NCBI RefSeq assembly: GCF_002269385.1
Contig: NZ_CP022957.1
Location: forward strand, 1,793,001-1,857,000
Direction: 5' to 3'
Source of the DNA: Maribacter cobaltidurans
Lineage (GTDB): Bacteria; Bacteroidota; Bacteroidia; Flavobacteriales; Flavobacteriaceae
DNA: 64,000 bases
Position numbers and translations under genes: made by a program. The notes beneath the pieces were generated by a model. That model searched no databases. It worked only from the letters and a program-made list of their open reading frames with translations, and had not been told where the DNA came from. Shown in pieces: positions 53,721 through 62,321 of this stretch (position 1 is the stretch's first letter; every line of letters starts with the position of its first letter).

Positions 53721-54203
53721 CTATAGTCCTTCTATTATTTCAATCAATTTCCTGTTAAAATAATCATTGTTTGAAATAAAAAAATTCAAATTTATTTTAT
53801 CGATTGATTTTATTTTATTTTCTATATCGCTCAATTCAGGATTTAGTCCAACAATAAAATTTTTATCAGAAAACGATTGTAATATTTCAACTTGGTGATT
53901 GTCTATATGTTCACCGTATTTTTGTAGCCTAGCGGCAACAACCACCTTTTTGTTTTGTTTTAAACAACTTATTATAGAACCAGTTCCAGCGTGCGAAATT
54001 ATATATTCAGCTTTTTTAACATAATCATTAAACTCATCTTTACCTAAAAATTTCTTTGATATGAACAAATCGCTTTTATAAACAGTATAGCCCGACTGTA
54101 CTACCACAGGTTCAGAAATAATACCATCATTAATTAAACCTTCGATTGAAATCAAAAGCCTCTTGAACTGAAAGTTTTGATTTCCAAGAGTAACGAATAT
54201 CAT
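53721..54203 (-). CDS. PssE-like glycosyltransferase catalytic subunit (GT28 C-terminal type)
   Basis: A 160-aa protein with the ALG13/PssE half of a two-protein GT-B enzyme. It shows IFVTLGNQNFQFKRLLISIE at the N-terminus and the donor motif AEYIISHAGTGSIISCLK, then VVVAARLQKYGEHIDNHQVE. Together with the PssD/ALG14-like membrane anchor encoded three bases upstream, it would add a sugar (GlcNAc-, Glc- or Gal-like) to the lipid-linked repeat unit on the cytoplasmic side. Base composition is more AT-rich than in the genes before it. Confidence 0.92.
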   Translation of the reverse strand: MIFVTLGNQNFQFKRLLISIEGLINDGIISEPVVVQSGYTVYKSDLFISKKFLGKDEFNDYVKKAEYIISHAGTGSIISCLKQNKKVVVAARLQKYGEHIDNHQVEILQSFSDKNFIVGLNPELSDIENKIKSIDKINLNFFISNNDYFNRKLIEIIEGL

Positions 54204-54206
54204 GAA

Positions 54207-54671
54207 TTAATATATTGAACCATTATAAATTGATTTAGGGTATAATTTCTTTAATTCTTCCCACTGAACAATAAAAACGTCTGCCAAGTAATAGCAAATT
54301 CGCCCTGTTAGCGTTTTACTATGGACCCTAGAGAACGTCTCAATGAAAATAATTTTCTTACCATGGATTTTTCCAATTAGACATATCGGCAATACACAAC
54401 CCGATCCGGTAGTGATGATTACCTCGGGTTTAATTTTATAAAAATGAATTATCGAATGGTATATTATGCTAATAAAAGACCAAGCAAAAGATAAATAATT
54501 ACTCCTTGAAATATATGGAATAAACGAAATGTTTGAATGTTTCTCCTTTAGTTTTAAAGTTGAGCTATTCTCCTCTGTTATAATATAGGACTCATATTGT
54601 TCCATTGTGGGCTTAAGGCTCAACAACTGTTCTAAATGCCCACCAAGACTCGAAACAAATAATATCTTCAT
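54207..54671 (-). CDS. PssD/ALG14-like glycosyltransferase membrane subunit
   Basis: The anchoring half of the PssD-PssE pair. The frame opens at 54701, but MKILFVSSLGGHLEQLLSLK at 54671 is the canonical start, giving 154 aa. SSLGGHLEQLL is the family motif; a membrane-associated segment (YLSFAWSFISIIYHSIIHFY) follows, then ITTGSGCVLPICLIGKIHGK and FIETFSRVHSKTLTGR. ALG14-like proteins recruit the catalytic subunit to the membrane. It precedes the PssE gene in transcription and follows the SGNH gene by 47 bases. Confidence 0.92.
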   Translation of the reverse strand: MKILFVSSLGGHLEQLLSLKPTMEQYESYIITEENSSTLKLKEKHSNISFIPYISRSNYLSFAWSFISIIYHSIIHFYKIKPEVIITTGSGCVLPICLIGKIHGKKIIFIETFSRVHSKTLTGRICYYLADVFIVQWEELKKLYPKSIYNGSIY

Positions 54672-54718
54672 TATTAACTCTAATATCTTATAAAAAATCA
54701 ATCTATTTAAAACTCAAA

Positions 54719-55759
54719 TCAATACTGGCTATCCAATATTATTTTAATCCCCCTTTCTTTACAATGCATACCATCGAAAAAATACGTTTCATTCAATTTT
54801 AGAAGATTTGGATTAAAAGAACCCTTTAATGAAACATGATTGTTATTTGCATATTCTTTAAGATCTTCTTCAACCTTTAATATAATATTATAATCCATTT
54901 TTATTTTCTTATAAACAAGAGGATGATATGGAACAAGAAGAAACTCAATTTCAATTTGATTCTCCTTCATATCATTTATCAAGTCATCAAATTCACTCCA
55001 AATCCTATTAGAAATTCTTTCAAAGTTTTCAACACCGTAAATCTCGCCTAAAATATATGATTCCGCCTTCTTTTCCACTTCTTTTTGTGACATGTTCCTA
55101 TATGCCTCACCATAAGTTAATGAACCATCAAATAATTTAGTATTAGTACGGTTTAGTTTTCGGTTACTAGCTTTTGGTTCATTACTTCCTGATATTTTAC
55201 GTACTAAGTTCTTTGCAGATTCCTGAAAATATGAAAATGAGAACAGTTCCTTATATTTTGCCAATGATTTATGCTCATGGCTTGTTTTCTGCTTTTTGAA
55301 ATCATAATAATAATCAGCTATACTTTGCCACCTGTTTCTTTGATTGTTCTCGTTAAACGACCAAGGATCTATACCAATAATAATTTTCTTGGGTTTTATA
55401 CCTTTCTTTCTATAGATTTGATAGATAGCAATAATATCTTCAACACTAGCGCCACTAACTGAATTATTAATCAAAAGTTCATCCGGAAAATCCTCAGTAG
55501 TAATTTGCATAGTTCTACTAGAGCCTAACACAACAATGTCTGGTTGATGAGTCCGAGTACTGATAAATTCCTTTTGAAAAAGCCTTTCGTCATAATTGGA
55601 GATGTTAGTCACATAATTATTATCTTGCAAAATCTCCGCCATTTTTATTTCATAACCTTTATCGAACAAGTGTGCTGCATCACCGTAATAGTTTATTAGT
55701 AGTAAGGTACTACCTAGGACAAAAGCGAAAGAGGTTATTTTAAATATAAATTCTTTCAT
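54719..55759 (-). CDS. SGNH/DltD-like partner of the MBOAT acyltransferase
   Basis: 346 aa from MKEFIFKITSFAF at 55759, the start chosen because it lies four bases after the MBOAT stop rather than inside that gene. One N-terminal helix anchors a periplasmic domain. SGNH-type blocks are visible: VVLGSSRTMQI with the candidate nucleophile Ser near residue 80, NNSVSGASVEDI, and FFDGMHCKERG at the C-terminus supplying Asp and His. Such proteins commonly complete acyl transfer started by MBOAT proteins (compare AlgJ/AlgX, DltD). It is inferred to acetylate or otherwise acylate the surface polysaccharide. Confidence 0.82.
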   Translation of the reverse strand: MKEFIFKITSFAFVLGSTLLLINYYGDAAHLFDKGYEIKMAEILQDNNYVTNISNYDERLFQKEFISTRTHQPDIVVLGSSRTMQITTEDFPDELLINNSVSGASVEDIIAIYQIYRKKGIKPKKIIIGIDPWSFNENNQRNRWQSIADYYYDFKKQKTSHEHKSLAKYKELFSFSYFQESAKNLVRKISGSNEPKASNRKLNRTNTKLFDGSLTYGEAYRNMSQKEVEKKAESYILGEIYGVENFERISNRIWSEFDDLINDMKENQIEIEFLLVPYHPLVYKKIKMDYNIILKVEEDLKEYANNNHVSLKGSFNPNLLKLNETYFFDGMHCKERGIKIILDSQY

Positions 55760-55763
55760 TTTT

Positions 55764-57215
55764 TTAAAATTGAAAATAAATAAATTGGTTTTCGCCAAAG
55801 TTTCCGAAATACATTATTACGAGTGCTATTATGTAATACATACCATAACGAAATTGCTTTTTCCATTTTAATCCAATGCGTTCTATGGCGTATTCATCTT
55901 GCCTTCCAACCCACTCTATAGAAACAAAAATAAAAATTAAGATTATGGTCGTTAACGCCATGCTCATATCTGGAAACAACGGCATAGATAATAAAGAAGA
56001 AGAAAAAATTTCAGATATATAATTTGAGGCATGTGTCACATTCTCCGCTCTAAAAAATATCCATGCTAAAACTGTTAAACTGAATGTGATAAGGACGTTT
56101 AAGAACTCTTTTAGCGAAGGTAATTTCTTTTCTAGGGCTACTATATCAACATTGTTCCTGTTTCTATTTGTAAGCAATAGAGGAAGGAAATAGATTGCAT
56201 TCAATCCCCCCCAAATTATAAAAGTCCAATTTGCTCCATGCCAAAAGCCGCTCACAATAAAAATAATAAAAGTATTACGAACTTTCATCCAAGTTTTTCC
56301 GCGACTACCTCCCAATGGGATATATAGATAATCTCTAAACCAAGTTGAAAGCGAAATATGCCACCGTCTCCAAAACTCTGCAACATCCCTTGAGAAATAT
56401 GGAAATGCAAAATTTTTCATTAAATCAAAACCAAAAAGACGAGAAGTCCCAATAGCTATATCTGAATAGCCAGAAAAGTCACCATAAATCTGAAAAGTAA
56501 AAAATAGGGCCCCTAATACTAAAGTACTACCTGAAAAATCCTCTGAGTTATTAAAAATCAAATTGGCAAAGTAAGCACAGTTGTCTGCAATCACCACTTT
56601 TTTAAATAGCCCCCATAAAATTTGCTTTAGGCCATCAATAGCCGCAGAATAGTCAAAGTTACGCTTTTTATAAAACTGCGGTAATAAATGCGTAGCTCTT
56701 TCTATGGGGCCAGCCACTAGTTGCGGAAAAAAACTGACAAACGCAGAAAATATGATAAAATCTTTTGTAGGCTCCAACTTTCCTTTATAGATATCAATCG
56801 TGTAACTAAGCGTTTGAAATGTATAAAAACTTATACCTACTGGTAAAATTATGTTTAAGGAGCCTGAATTTATTTGGAAGCCAAAAAAAGAAAAAGCCGT
56901 TACAAAATTGTCGAGAAAAAAATTAAAATATTTAAAAAAACCTAATAAACCTAAATTAACTGAGATACTAGTCCATAACAAAAATTTTCTTTTCAGTAAA
57001 GACTGTTCTTTCGCTAATTTGAGTCCGATAAAATAATCTATTATAGTACTAAATAAAATCAGTGCAAGAAACCGGTAATCCCACCAACCATAAAATATAT
57101 AACTAGCCGCTACAATTAATAAATTCTGAATCTTTAAACTTTTATTGGCCAAAAACCAATAAAGGATAAAAACTATCGGTAAGAAGATGGCAAAATCGAG
57201 AGAATTGAAAAACAT
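55764..57215 (-). CDS. MBOAT-family O-acyltransferase (AlgI/DltB-like)
   Basis: A 483-aa polytopic membrane protein that carries acyl groups across the inner membrane. N-terminal MFFNSLDFAIFLPIVFILYW is typical of AlgI-like members, as are AASYIFYGWWDYRFL and the core with SYTIDIYKGKLEPTKDFI and FWRRWHISLSTWFRDYLYIP. The catalytic His lies in SGFWHGANWTFIIWGGLN (about 325). The SGNH-type gene immediately downstream is its likely partner. The acyl group is probably acetyl, by analogy with alginate acetylation. Confidence 0.94.
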   Translation of the reverse strand: MFFNSLDFAIFLPIVFILYWFLANKSLKIQNLLIVAASYIFYGWWDYRFLALILFSTIIDYFIGLKLAKEQSLLKRKFLLWTSISVNLGLLGFFKYFNFFLDNFVTAFSFFGFQINSGSLNIILPVGISFYTFQTLSYTIDIYKGKLEPTKDFIIFSAFVSFFPQLVAGPIERATHLLPQFYKKRNFDYSAAIDGLKQILWGLFKKVVIADNCAYFANLIFNNSEDFSGSTLVLGALFFTFQIYGDFSGYSDIAIGTSRLFGFDLMKNFAFPYFSRDVAEFWRRWHISLSTWFRDYLYIPLGGSRGKTWMKVRNTFIIFIVSGFWHGANWTFIIWGGLNAIYFLPLLLTNRNRNNVDIVALEKKLPSLKEFLNVLITFSLTVLAWIFFRAENVTHASNYISEIFSSSLLSMPLFPDMSMALTTIILIFIFVSIEWVGRQDEYAIERIGLKWKKQFRYGMYYIIALVIMYFGNFGENQFIYFQF

Positions 57216-57231
57216 TTATCAGAATTTAACT

Positions 57232-57452
57232 TTATTTAATTCTTTTATTCGAAGTGCCTACATCGTAGAAGTATAGAAGAAAAAGGAAAAAGGAAAAGAA
57301 CAAAATTCCATGATGTCTTCTTAAGATTGATTCTATTAAAAAAGAATATAATAAAATAACAACAAAGCTTGTTGCATAAACAGAGGCGGTATTAAACAAA
57401 GCTTTTCTTAAAAGTAGTGCCAACAACGATAATATCAAAAGTAGTAATATTA
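57232..57452 (-). pseudogene. Displaced C-terminal part of the O-antigen ligase-like protein
   Basis: This stretch encodes a hydrophobic tail (VILLLLILSLLALLLRK, then ASVYATSFVVILLYSFLIES) that is out of frame with the upstream 310-aa frame. It has no ATG start of its own (its first possible start is a TTG). In O-antigen ligases, a loop ending HNQYLE-x-LL-x-G is followed directly by such helices, so this is the missing end of that gene. A tract of 7 or 10 G instead of 9 would restore one continuous frame. Confidence 0.8.
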
Positions 57453-58382
57453 CCCCCCCCCTAATAGAGATTCAAAATATTGATTATGTGCATGATAATT
57501 ATTTTTATACTCCCAACTCTTCTCATTTCTATTGGCCTGCATAGTTTGACGTTCCTTTCCTAAACCATAGCCAAAAATAGGCGCTGCCAAAATAAGCTCC
57601 ATATTAACGTTGTAGTTTCTTATTCTGGAATTTTCACCGTCTATTTGTGAAAAAAAGTCTTGAGTCATTTGTTTTGATAGTAATAATAGAAATACCATTG
57701 GAAAAGTTATAAAAGAAATAACGAAAAAAAATCTCACCCACTTTTTCGCCAATTGAAGCAACATAAGAGCATTAATTACTACAAACAGTATTATACCACT
57801 CATTGCCCCGCTATAAATTAATAAAACAACTGTTAGTGCCGTTAAAATAGTTATATAGACCAGTCTATATTTTATTCTTCCTTTTTGAAGGCCAACTAAA
57901 CATATAGCATATGCCATATTAAGATACATGGCATAATATATTTTTTGAATGTCTATAATGGCAGTCGTTTCCCAAGAGTTGAAGAAAGTAATCATAGCAC
58001 CACTTGAACGAAAGAATGAAAAAAACAAATTGAAAAGGCCTACAACAAAAACTCCCGCGACAAAAGAGAAAAGAATCCATTCTTTGCTTTTGATCTCAAT
58101 TGATGTATTGGTAAATAAAAGAAAAAACAAAAATAGGAGGCCTAAAAAAGGAAAAAAACTAAAATCAGCTTCCCTTGTAATAAAAACAATATTTAGTACT
58201 ACATATAGAGCTAGGATGCACAAAATAGCAAACGGTAATTTTTTGAATACTTCTCGATTAAACTTGATGTTAAAAAGTGCAAAAAAAGATGTCAAAATAA
58301 GTGTTTTGCTGCTCCAATCCGGTTCAAATGCCATGCTAAATGCAAACAGACAGAGACTATATTGATACACCTTCTCTTTCAT
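57450..58382 (-). CDS. O-antigen ligase-like membrane protein, truncated at a G9 tract
   Basis: 310 aa with about nine helices and the Wzy_C-type periplasmic loop near the end (APIFGYGLGKERQTMQ, YHAHNQYFESLLGGG), which carries the family's conserved G-x-G and HN residues. The frame stops straight after the loop because nine consecutive G put a TAA in phase; the remaining two or three helices are encoded in another frame just downstream. Members either polymerise repeat units or ligate glycans to a lipid or protein carrier at the periplasmic face. It overlaps the upstream Wzy-like gene by 26 bases. As written the product is probably inactive. Confidence 0.82.
   Translation of the reverse strand: MKEKVYQYSLCLFAFSMAFEPDWSSKTLILTSFFALFNIKFNREVFKKLPFAILCILALYVVLNIVFITREADFSFFPFLGLLFLFFLLFTNTSIEIKSKEWILFSFVAGVFVVGLFNLFFSFFRSSGAMITFFNSWETTAIIDIQKIYYAMYLNMAYAICLVGLQKGRIKYRLVYITILTALTVVLLIYSGAMSGIILFVVINALMLLQLAKKWVRFFFVISFITFPMVFLLLLSKQMTQDFFSQIDGENSRIRNYNVNMELILAAPIFGYGLGKERQTMQANRNEKSWEYKNNYHAHNQYFESLLGGG
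57453..57461 (-). repeat. Homopolymeric G9 tract inside a coding region
   Basis: Nine C on the plus strand, nine G on the coding strand, in an otherwise AT-rich gene. Tract length decides whether the O-antigen ligase-like frame is read through (7 or 10) or stops at once (9). It is a candidate slipped-strand switch, or a sequencing error, since homopolymers are error-prone. Confidence 0.9.
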
Positions 58383-59748
58383 TGATCGTGTTGAAATTTA
58401 AACCTACCAAAAACATAACCAGACCAAATGCATAAGGAGAAAATGCCTCTTCTTGATATATACCCTGAACGAATAGTACCAAGGCTAATACTTTCAAAAT
58501 TTTCGCATAACTATTCGCCGAAGTTAATTTTCTAAAAAGTGTAAAAATAATATCCGCAAAATAGTAGATGTAGAGAATCGAAAAAACACCCAGACTGGAA
58601 AATAATACTCCATAGACACTCTCGCTACCATTTTGAAATCTCGTCCAATAACCTAAATCAGGCAACTGTCCGCCTTTAAAACTCGACATCATGGTTGTAG
58701 AAAGGTTGCCAGAAAATCCTAGCCCATTTCCAAATGAAAATAGATACTCTATTCCCGCAAAGAAGCCCACAATATGTTCATTCCTGGCGTAATACCCAAG
58801 TACGACAAATCCAATGTTTACTATTATATAAAGTAAAATTGCCAAACTTTTAGATACGTTTGTTCTATAAAATAAAAAATAAAGAAATATTGAAAAGAAG
58901 AGCATCAATATGGCTCCTTTGGAATTTACGGATAAAATAACAAGAACCAATATCAAAAAAAGCCGAAATTTCTTTTGGGGCCAATAAAAGTACAATCCAA
59001 GTATGCATAAAAAATATCCTAAAGAAATTATACTTTTTATTAAAGATCCTATTCTGGCAAACCTAACATTTAGCCAAGAAAAATTAAATAATTTCTTACT
59101 CCTGTAGAACTCTAACAGCTCGTCCCAAGTATTCATTCCAATCTTCAGATTGAAATATTTAAGGTCGTTCATAAAGAAGCTTAATGTATAAGGAAATAGG
59201 AATTGTAGCATTGTTATGACCAGACAAATGACCAGAATTAGTTTCAAATATCCGTTCAAAAAACCAAGAGTGGTTTTTCTGGCAAAGAATATACCAGCCA
59301 AAAGGTAAATTATCGGAGTAATTAACAACCTCAGATATACTGTACTGTTTAAAAACCCATAGTGGTAAATTCCAAATAAATAAAAAAGAATTAGTATAGA
59401 TATCAAGGCAACAGATTTAACAAAAAATTTTCCGTCAAAATAATCTGTATTCTTTTTGAACATAAAAAGCACCAAGAGTGTTGGCAGCAAAAAATTTATT
59501 CCATGTAAAATTTTGAAAATGGATAGGCTCTCTATAAATATTGATGCAAATGCTATAAAAGTGTTTTGAAAGAATATAGTTTGTAAAAAGAACGCATAGA
59601 AAATTTTTATGCGATTTACCAAACCAAAAAAAATAATCAATAAAATAACTGCCCCAAACATCAAGTTCAATGACAAGGATAGAAATAAAACAAGATTAAG
59701 CATAAAAGCCTGAAACCCTAACGATAGATATTCCCTTGAAAATGTCAT
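58357..59748 (-). CDS. Wzy-like polysaccharide polymerase (putative)
   Basis: 463 aa, about 11-12 hydrophobic helices, no soluble domain. A large periplasmic-type loop (about 175-225, YFNLKIGMNTWDELLEFYRS) and GSLIKSIISLGYFLCILGLY are compatible with a Wzy-type O-antigen or capsule polymerase, whose sequences are hardly conserved. The position, between a glycosyltransferase gene (1-base overlap) and the O-antigen ligase-like gene in a Wzx/Wzy-type cluster, is the main support. Other polytopic envelope proteins cannot be excluded. Confidence 0.7.
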   Translation of the reverse strand: MTFSREYLSLGFQAFMLNLVLFLSLSLNLMFGAVILLIIFFGLVNRIKIFYAFFLQTIFFQNTFIAFASIFIESLSIFKILHGINFLLPTLLVLFMFKKNTDYFDGKFFVKSVALISILILFYLFGIYHYGFLNSTVYLRLLITPIIYLLAGIFFARKTTLGFLNGYLKLILVICLVITMLQFLFPYTLSFFMNDLKYFNLKIGMNTWDELLEFYRSKKLFNFSWLNVRFARIGSLIKSIISLGYFLCILGLYFYWPQKKFRLFLILVLVILSVNSKGAILMLFFSIFLYFLFYRTNVSKSLAILLYIIVNIGFVVLGYYARNEHIVGFFAGIEYLFSFGNGLGFSGNLSTTMMSSFKGGQLPDLGYWTRFQNGSESVYGVLFSSLGVFSILYIYYFADIIFTLFRKLTSANSYAKILKVLALVLFVQGIYQEEAFSPYAFGLVMFLVGLNFNTINEREGVSI

Positions 59749-60788
59749 TATGTGGATAACTTGGATGAATTAAAGTTAACTACTTCAAAGCTTTCATTTT
59801 CAACATATCTCTCATATAGGTTTTGAATATCTTCCCCTTCCTCCAAATTCTCCGTATTTTCTATTTCAAAAGATCTGAACTTAATATTTGGTATTAATTC
59901 ATAAAGGCTAAAACATGCAGACGAATAAAACATTCCAAATTCTAGTGGTAACTCCTTTAAACTTACCAATGAAAGTTCAATCGGCAATCCGGTATTGATG
60001 ATTTCCCAGCCTTTACTTTTTATTATATTTAATTGTTGGTTATTCTCATATCTGTGTGGAAAATATTTAACGGATTTGTTGCTATAATATTTAGCCACTC
60101 TGTCTAAATAATTTTCAAATTTATTATAAATTGGTTTTTTCCAATAAAATGGAGTTCCAATAAAATATATCAAATCCTTATTTAACAATTTTCCTCCAAA
60201 TTCATTGTTTAAGTAAGTATATTCACAATATTCAAATTTCAAATATGAATGGCCTTTTGGAATTATATTGTCATAAATACTGAATATATGTAAGTACCCT
60301 TTATCATATTTTAAGTTAGCGTTCAAACCAACAGCTAAGGGAAGTATCCTCTTCGAAAAAGGCGCAAAGGATGAAAGTTTTTTTGATAAAAGCATTTTTT
60401 GATTATAAATAGCGGCATTACCATCATCTAGGTAAATACTCTTTCCAGATTGGAAAGAATTCATCAATATGCATTGATAAATAGAGCGCATATTCCCAAC
60501 TAAGATAAGTGAATAATTTAAAGTTCTATTTCTTCTAGCAGCGTTATTAATTTTAAAATAGTATTTGATTCTCGTTAAAATACTATTATGAATGTTAGTA
60601 ACACTTATCTCCTCAATATCCCCCTTTAAATTTAAAACACTAAATGTACTATACAACTGGTTTAGATTACTTAAATCTCTTGAGCTCAAAAAATAAAAGT
60701 CGCACATATGCTCTAGCTCGTGTTTTTTGATATACTCATTGGCATTCAATAATTGCAAAGGAGATTCTATAAGTACAGCCACTTTCAT
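59748..60788 (-). CDS. Putative glycosyltransferase, polysialyltransferase/GT52-like
   Basis: A soluble 346-aa protein. MKVAVLIESPLQLLNANEYI at the N-terminus is typical of bacterial sialyl- and polysialyltransferase-like families (an xxES/ESPLQ-x-xN start). Later motifs fit as well: SIYLDDGNAA (D/E-D/E-G-like), VKYFPHRYE (HP-like basic motif) and GMFYSSACFSLYELIP (S/T-rich motif). These families use CMP-sialic or CMP-nonulosonic donors, but no CMP-sugar synthesis genes are in the window, so the donor is open. It overlaps the Wzy-like gene by one base and follows the flippase by 14. Confidence 0.65.
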   Translation of the reverse strand: MKVAVLIESPLQLLNANEYIKKHELEHMCDFYFLSSRDLSNLNQLYSTFSVLNLKGDIEEISVTNIHNSILTRIKYYFKINNAARRNRTLNYSLILVGNMRSIYQCILMNSFQSGKSIYLDDGNAAIYNQKMLLSKKLSSFAPFSKRILPLAVGLNANLKYDKGYLHIFSIYDNIIPKGHSYLKFEYCEYTYLNNEFGGKLLNKDLIYFIGTPFYWKKPIYNKFENYLDRVAKYYSNKSVKYFPHRYENNQQLNIIKSKGWEIINTGLPIELSLVSLKELPLEFGMFYSSACFSLYELIPNIKFRSFEIENTENLEEGEDIQNLYERYVENESFEVVNFNSSKLST

Positions 60789-60802
60789 AAAACAGAATTA
60801 CA

Positions 60803-62236
60803 TTATTTTTTTTTTAGTAGCTTTTTTGAGAACAGCATTGTCTTGGCCTTTAAAGCTTTAAGACTAACTAGTTTTTTCATGAAAATCAATCCTACTGTAG
60901 TAAAAATAATAACCCTCACAAAAAAAGAAAGCAAAGACTCTTCATACTCATTTAAAATCATAAAAATCGACAGAACAATCAACAATAAACACGAAAAAGA
61001 AAACCATTTTATATAATAATTTTCTTTGTACGCCTTTTTAGAATAATAATAACTAAAAGGTATGGAAATCAAATAAGAGAAGGTAGTTACTCCAGCTGCA
61101 CCTAATATACCATAATCGGGTATAACTAAGATATTTAATATTAAATTAACAATTCCAACTGTTACCCATATCATGGATTTATATTTAACATATTTATTAA
61201 AATAAGTCATGACTGGCTGTAGTATTAAATTATAGCCATTAATATATGCACAAAGGCTTAAAATGATAAATATATTATATGAGTCTTTGTAATTAGTTCC
61301 TATTACATAAAAAATCTCGGTCGAAAATATTATTAAACCGAAAATAAAAATAAAAATTACCGCCAAAAATAACCTGACTAACTGATTTATAAGCCGATTA
61401 TCACCTTTACTAATGCCTTGATAAATTTGAGGCATAAAATTTTTATTTACTGTGGATATGAACTGACCTGGAATATTAACTAGTTTTGTCCCCATCGAAT
61501 AAATACCTAAGCTTTGGTATCCTAACATATATTGAATCATAAACCTATCAGAAAATTTGACTATAAACGTAGAGCATGAGGTGGGAAAAAACAAACTTGC
61601 ATAAAGTGCACTCTCGGCTATTAATGTCTTACTAATTTTATTTAACCTAAGGTGTTTGTAATAATATGGCACTGCTATTAAAAACCCGACAATCTGTTCT
61701 GCAAAACCGGCCAACAATATGGCAAGAACCTTATCTTCCATATTCAAGACAAGAAGCAAAGCCATTACACTTCTAATGATAGAAATAAGGATTGAGAACA
61801 AACCTGCCTTTTTAACTTGTCCACTACAAATTAAAAACGAGTTAACTAGGGGAAAAAAAACTGCTATTACAGCTGTATAAAATATCCAATCTAAATATTC
61901 TTTATTTTCTAAATCTAACAAGGTAACTATTGAACTATCAAACAATAGGTATATTAAGCTGCCAATAAGTATTGCGAAGATTTGAAGCAAAAACAAATTT
62001 GAAAAAAGAGTTTGGAGAGATTGATATTTTTCATCAAAAAAAAACTTATCAAACGTACTACTTAAAGAATAAGAAATTACCAAAAAAAAGATGGTGAAAA
62101 ACAATTGCAGTATGGCAATCAAGCCAAAATCTTCAGGCTCTATTACAAAAGAATAAAACGGAATCAGTAAAAAAGCTATGCCTTTTGAAATAAATTCAGA
62201 AAACAATAAAACACCAGTATTTTTTATTGCCTTCAT
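60803..62236 (-). CDS. Wzx-type oligosaccharide flippase
   Basis: A 477-aa membrane protein with 12-14 helices that moves the undecaprenyl-linked repeat unit across the inner membrane. The start (AIKNTGVLLFSEFISKGIAF, LLIPFYSFVIEPEDFGLIA), the FFDEKYQ loop and the helix-7 region (FIVKFSDRFMIQYMLGYQSL) are standard for PST-family Wzx proteins. The base composition is strongly AT-rich. It is the second flippase of the window; its place inside the cluster makes it the exporter of this glycan. Confidence 0.93.
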   Translation of the reverse strand: MKAIKNTGVLLFSEFISKGIAFLLIPFYSFVIEPEDFGLIAILQLFFTIFFLVISYSLSSTFDKFFFDEKYQSLQTLFSNLFLLQIFAILIGSLIYLLFDSSIVTLLDLENKEYLDWIFYTAVIAVFFPLVNSFLICSGQVKKAGLFSILISIIRSVMALLLVLNMEDKVLAILLAGFAEQIVGFLIAVPYYYKHLRLNKISKTLIAESALYASLFFPTSCSTFIVKFSDRFMIQYMLGYQSLGIYSMGTKLVNIPGQFISTVNKNFMPQIYQGISKGDNRLINQLVRLFLAVIFIFIFGLIIFSTEIFYVIGTNYKDSYNIFIILSLCAYINGYNLILQPVMTYFNKYVKYKSMIWVTVGIVNLILNILVIPDYGILGAAGVTTFSYLISIPFSYYYSKKAYKENYYIKWFSFSCLLLIVLSIFMILNEYEESLLSFFVRVIIFTTVGLIFMKKLVSLKALKAKTMLFSKKLLKKK

Positions 62237-62321
62237 AATCTTTATTGAATAAAGGAAAGAGATTAATTAAAGAAGATGACTTTTCAAACTCCTATAAATA
62301 CAGGACTGAATCTAAAATAAG

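Noticed and set aside
57232..57438. Separate small membrane-protein gene after the O-antigen ligase-like gene
   Set aside because: It begins at a TTG without start context, and its helices fit as the end of the preceding gene after a tract-length change, so it is treated as the displaced C-terminus.
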